Of a DNA stretch of 64,000 nt, positions 61,681 to 64,000 are shown piece after piece (within the stretch, counting starts at the first letter, position 1; each line of letters starts with the position of its first letter). This DNA is from Cercis canadensis (lineage: Eukaryota > Streptophyta > Magnoliopsida > Fabales > Fabaceae). The notes under the pieces were generated by a model. That model ran no database searches and was not told the DNA's origin. It saw nothing but the letters and a program-made list of their open reading frames with translations. The position numbers and the translations under genes were made by a program. The stretch lies in the NCBI GenBank assembly GCA_003255065.1, contig QAOA01004577.1, positions 62,001-126,000 of the forward strand, written 5' to 3'.

Positions 61681-63012
61681 TCAAGCTTCAGATCCGGAGT
61701 CAGAAGAGCTCAACCCAGCAGAAGCTCCACGGAAGTTAGTAGCATAAGATTCAAACAACTTGGACAGCTTTGGCTGCATGCCCTGGCATAGCTTGAATGT
61801 GCTGGGCCCCAACTTCATGCACTGGAAAACATAAGTCAACAAAGAATAAGCAAACCTACCCTTCTTGATCATCCAACAAACTTCTATAATGGCTTTTGGG
61901 CCATCATAAATTGGTAACTTCAGAGACTTTACTCGGCTAAGTCACTCCACTCAAATAAAATTTGGCCAGGCAAGAATAAGTTAATCCTAGCTAGTTGACT
62001 CGCTCAAACAAGTAGGGCAAGTAACTTTACTCGGTTAAATTACTCCTAAACAATCACTAAAGCTTGATAGAAGGGTAATTTTAATTCCATTTTGTTCAAC
62101 CAAGCAAGGCCTTAAAACTTCAAAACGCTCAAATTCACATAATAAAGGACATTGTTATCTAAACGCAACAGGATACTCAGAAATTCCAGTTTATAATCAA
62201 TCTTAAACAACAACAAAAAAGGCAGGGAAAGATTTGCTCACCTCCTGATAGAAAGCATTGATCTCTTCTTCTGTAAGGCCTTCATCCTCACCAGAATTCT
62301 CCTCCCAGCCAAGAGAACGAAGGAATGCAGCCTCTTCCTCATCAGGATATATAGTACCGCTGGGAATATATTTCTCTTTGCTATCAGGAAGTCTGTGAAC
62401 CTCTTCATGGGCATCACCATTGCTGGTTACTTCAGCACCATTACCAAGAGGTTGAGGACTTGTGGGAGGACTAACTACTTCCCTGGTTACTTCACCAGAT
62501 TTCTGTATGGTGGGAGATGAATTCCCTGGGCCAGAATCTGGAAGAACTGTAGAGGAGTTCATTAGTGTTTTCTTCTTAATGAGATTGAAAAAATCATTCC
62601 GGCTTTGCACTTGAGACAAGGAAGGTTTCTTATCCATAGTGGAACCTAATTTCAGATCCAATGAAGTTGGCTTCCGTTCTGTGGGGGATTTTAGGTTATT
62701 GGGGTTCCTCGATGGTGTAGAAGAAGAAGCTGAAGCAACAGCGAGTTGATTTCCAGGTCTGCTGTTGGAAATAGTAGTCGGACTAGACACATCCTTGGAG
62801 GTAGGGGAACCACCATTTTCCCACACCACTGATTTGAGATCAGTAAACTTTCCAGATGTCTTTGGAGCATCAGATTTGACATTTCCACTGCGAATAGATT
62901 GATTAGCAATTAGCAATGAAGAGGGTTGCTGTGGCATACTCTTGACAGGCACATTCATCTCAGCATTTCTGGCTGCTGTTTTGGGCTTTGATTTCTCAGA
63001 AGAACTAAGAAC
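61681..63012 (-). CDS. Conserved plant protein of unknown function, C-terminal part
   Basis: Two exons are visible: 63012-62242 (257 codons, phase 0 at both ends, acceptor GTCAG) and 61821-61681 (47 codons with stop). The 5' part lies beyond the right edge, so this is the last 303 residues. The chain is Ser/Pro/Asn-rich and probably disordered. Conserved-looking blocks are PTSLDLKLGS (an LxLxL EAR-type repression motif), SRNDFFNLIKKKT, the acidic YPDEEEAAFLRSLGWEEN with EEEINAFYQE, and a C-terminal helix GMQPKLSKLFESYAT. From memory it resembles Arabidopsis At1g36990-type proteins. A nuclear role is possible from the EAR-like motif but not shown. Confidence 0.75.
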
Positions 63013-64000
63013 CTGACAATGAAACCATCATTAAATTACCAAATATTCAATAACAGAAAGAATGCAACATAGTTAACCAACTACAAGATAGAAACTTCCA
63101 ATATTTTGCATGTATAACTAAAACCTAGAAAAAATCATCCAGATTGTGATATCATGGACAGATCAAGATCAATCCCAAAAAATGTATCTCATCTCACATG
63201 CTCAAATAGAGAATCCATCACAAAGAAGTTCTCCATACATAATAGATTCACACCCACAAAACATTATACAGCCCCACCAGCAGTGTATAAAACAAGCTCT
63301 TTTCCTTAATGGTTCCTAATATGTAATTTATATGGATGCTACTTGCTAATTTTTCTCCACAAAATTGAAAACTTAGTTCAGACTCAAAAACAGAACTTGC
63401 TATCAGCCACTACTTCATATAATGGGCACAACAGCAACAATATAACTTCATAAGGCAATAATAATGAGAATTAAAATAAGGGATAACTCAAACACCTCTA
63501 TAAACTCTCTATGATACAACAAATTATGTATAAATAACTAAGAACAACTTGCGTAAATACCACTCTCCTGTCATGAATTCTTGTAGTGTATAAGAAAAAT
63601 CAAATAAGAGTCAAACTTTTGAACTTAAGTAACAGGTTATGCATGTTTCAGTTATATATTGCACATGCAAAGCCAATAACAAACACTAAAAATACTCAAG
63701 TTTGAAGAAGCCCAGAAGGGTATGAACAACTAACTTTTCTTAGTTCTATTCTTGCATCCAGTCATTACAAACCAAGTTCACCACAACAACAGGCCAACAA
63801 AGCTTCTTTCCCTTAATCCTTCCTTTCACTAAGATTAATACAAATAAAGCTGACTACAGGAACCCATGCAAAGAGATATATTTATGAAAATCATTGCAAT
63901 AGTAGCAAGGACTGCATTATGCAAGGAAGTAAAAACCCCATCATTCAGTTAATTAAAAAGAGTAACCACTACATCACAGAACATCTATTTGCAGTAATAT
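63013..64000 (-). other. Intron of the gene ending at 61681
   Basis: This is AT-rich, non-coding sequence upstream of the exon at 63012, extending to the window edge. No exon could be recognised in it. Confidence 0.55.

Overview
The window is nuclear DNA from a eudicot plant. The evidence is GT-AG intron structures, chloroplast transit peptide exons, an ARF17-type auxin response factor with a miR160 site, plant-specific gene families and several plant-type DNA transposons. The species cannot be fixed from the sequence; a woody rosid such as Citrus is my guess only. Seven single N bases, most with duplicated or near-duplicated flanking sequence, and one 603-base run of N indicate a draft assembly of a probably heterozygous genome.

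Layout by coordinate: first exon of an unidentified plastid-targeted protein (minus, 928-1179); ARF17 (minus, 3513-6645); a hairpin MITE (9073-9252); an assembly gap followed by a telomere-repeat-like foldback element (11237-12640); eIF5 (minus, 13439-14773, leader to about 15950); a TIR element carrying a peroxiredoxin Q fragment (16158-16980); a GT31 beta-1,3-galactosyltransferase in 11 exons with one extra base (19253-22444); a 306-bp MULE-like MITE (23458-23763); VPS9A Rab5 exchange factor (24265-29085); a small single-exon gene resembling syringolide-induced protein 14-1-1 (34175-34795); a 19-exon double-PZP PHD-finger protein (minus, 36629-49054) with a hAT element in one intron; a Pack-MULE with an ACT-domain (ACR) fragment (50616-52434); TMEM50 (53768-56684); a Pack-MULE with LRR, allene oxide synthase and aldehyde oxidase fragments (57713-59336) placed at the splice acceptor of a decayed GH17 beta-1,3-glucanase; and the 3' part of a conserved plant gene of unknown function (minus, 61681-63012).

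The host genes are housekeeping or regulatory (auxin response, translation initiation, glycosylation, endosomal trafficking, chromatin reading) and do not form one pathway. What links the neighbourhood is repeated gene-fragment capture by DNA transposons. Three elements share one GAGTAAAAC-type terminus; the two large ones have perfect 9-bp target duplications and carry pieces of host genes, and an unrelated TIR element carries the start of peroxiredoxin Q with its reading frame open. I see no operon, CRISPR array, tRNA or rRNA gene and no evidence of a wholly new system. The transduplication cluster and the telomere-like foldback are the most novel content. Exon boundaries were worked out by hand from splice consensus, frame continuity and family knowledge; nothing was checked against transcripts or databases.
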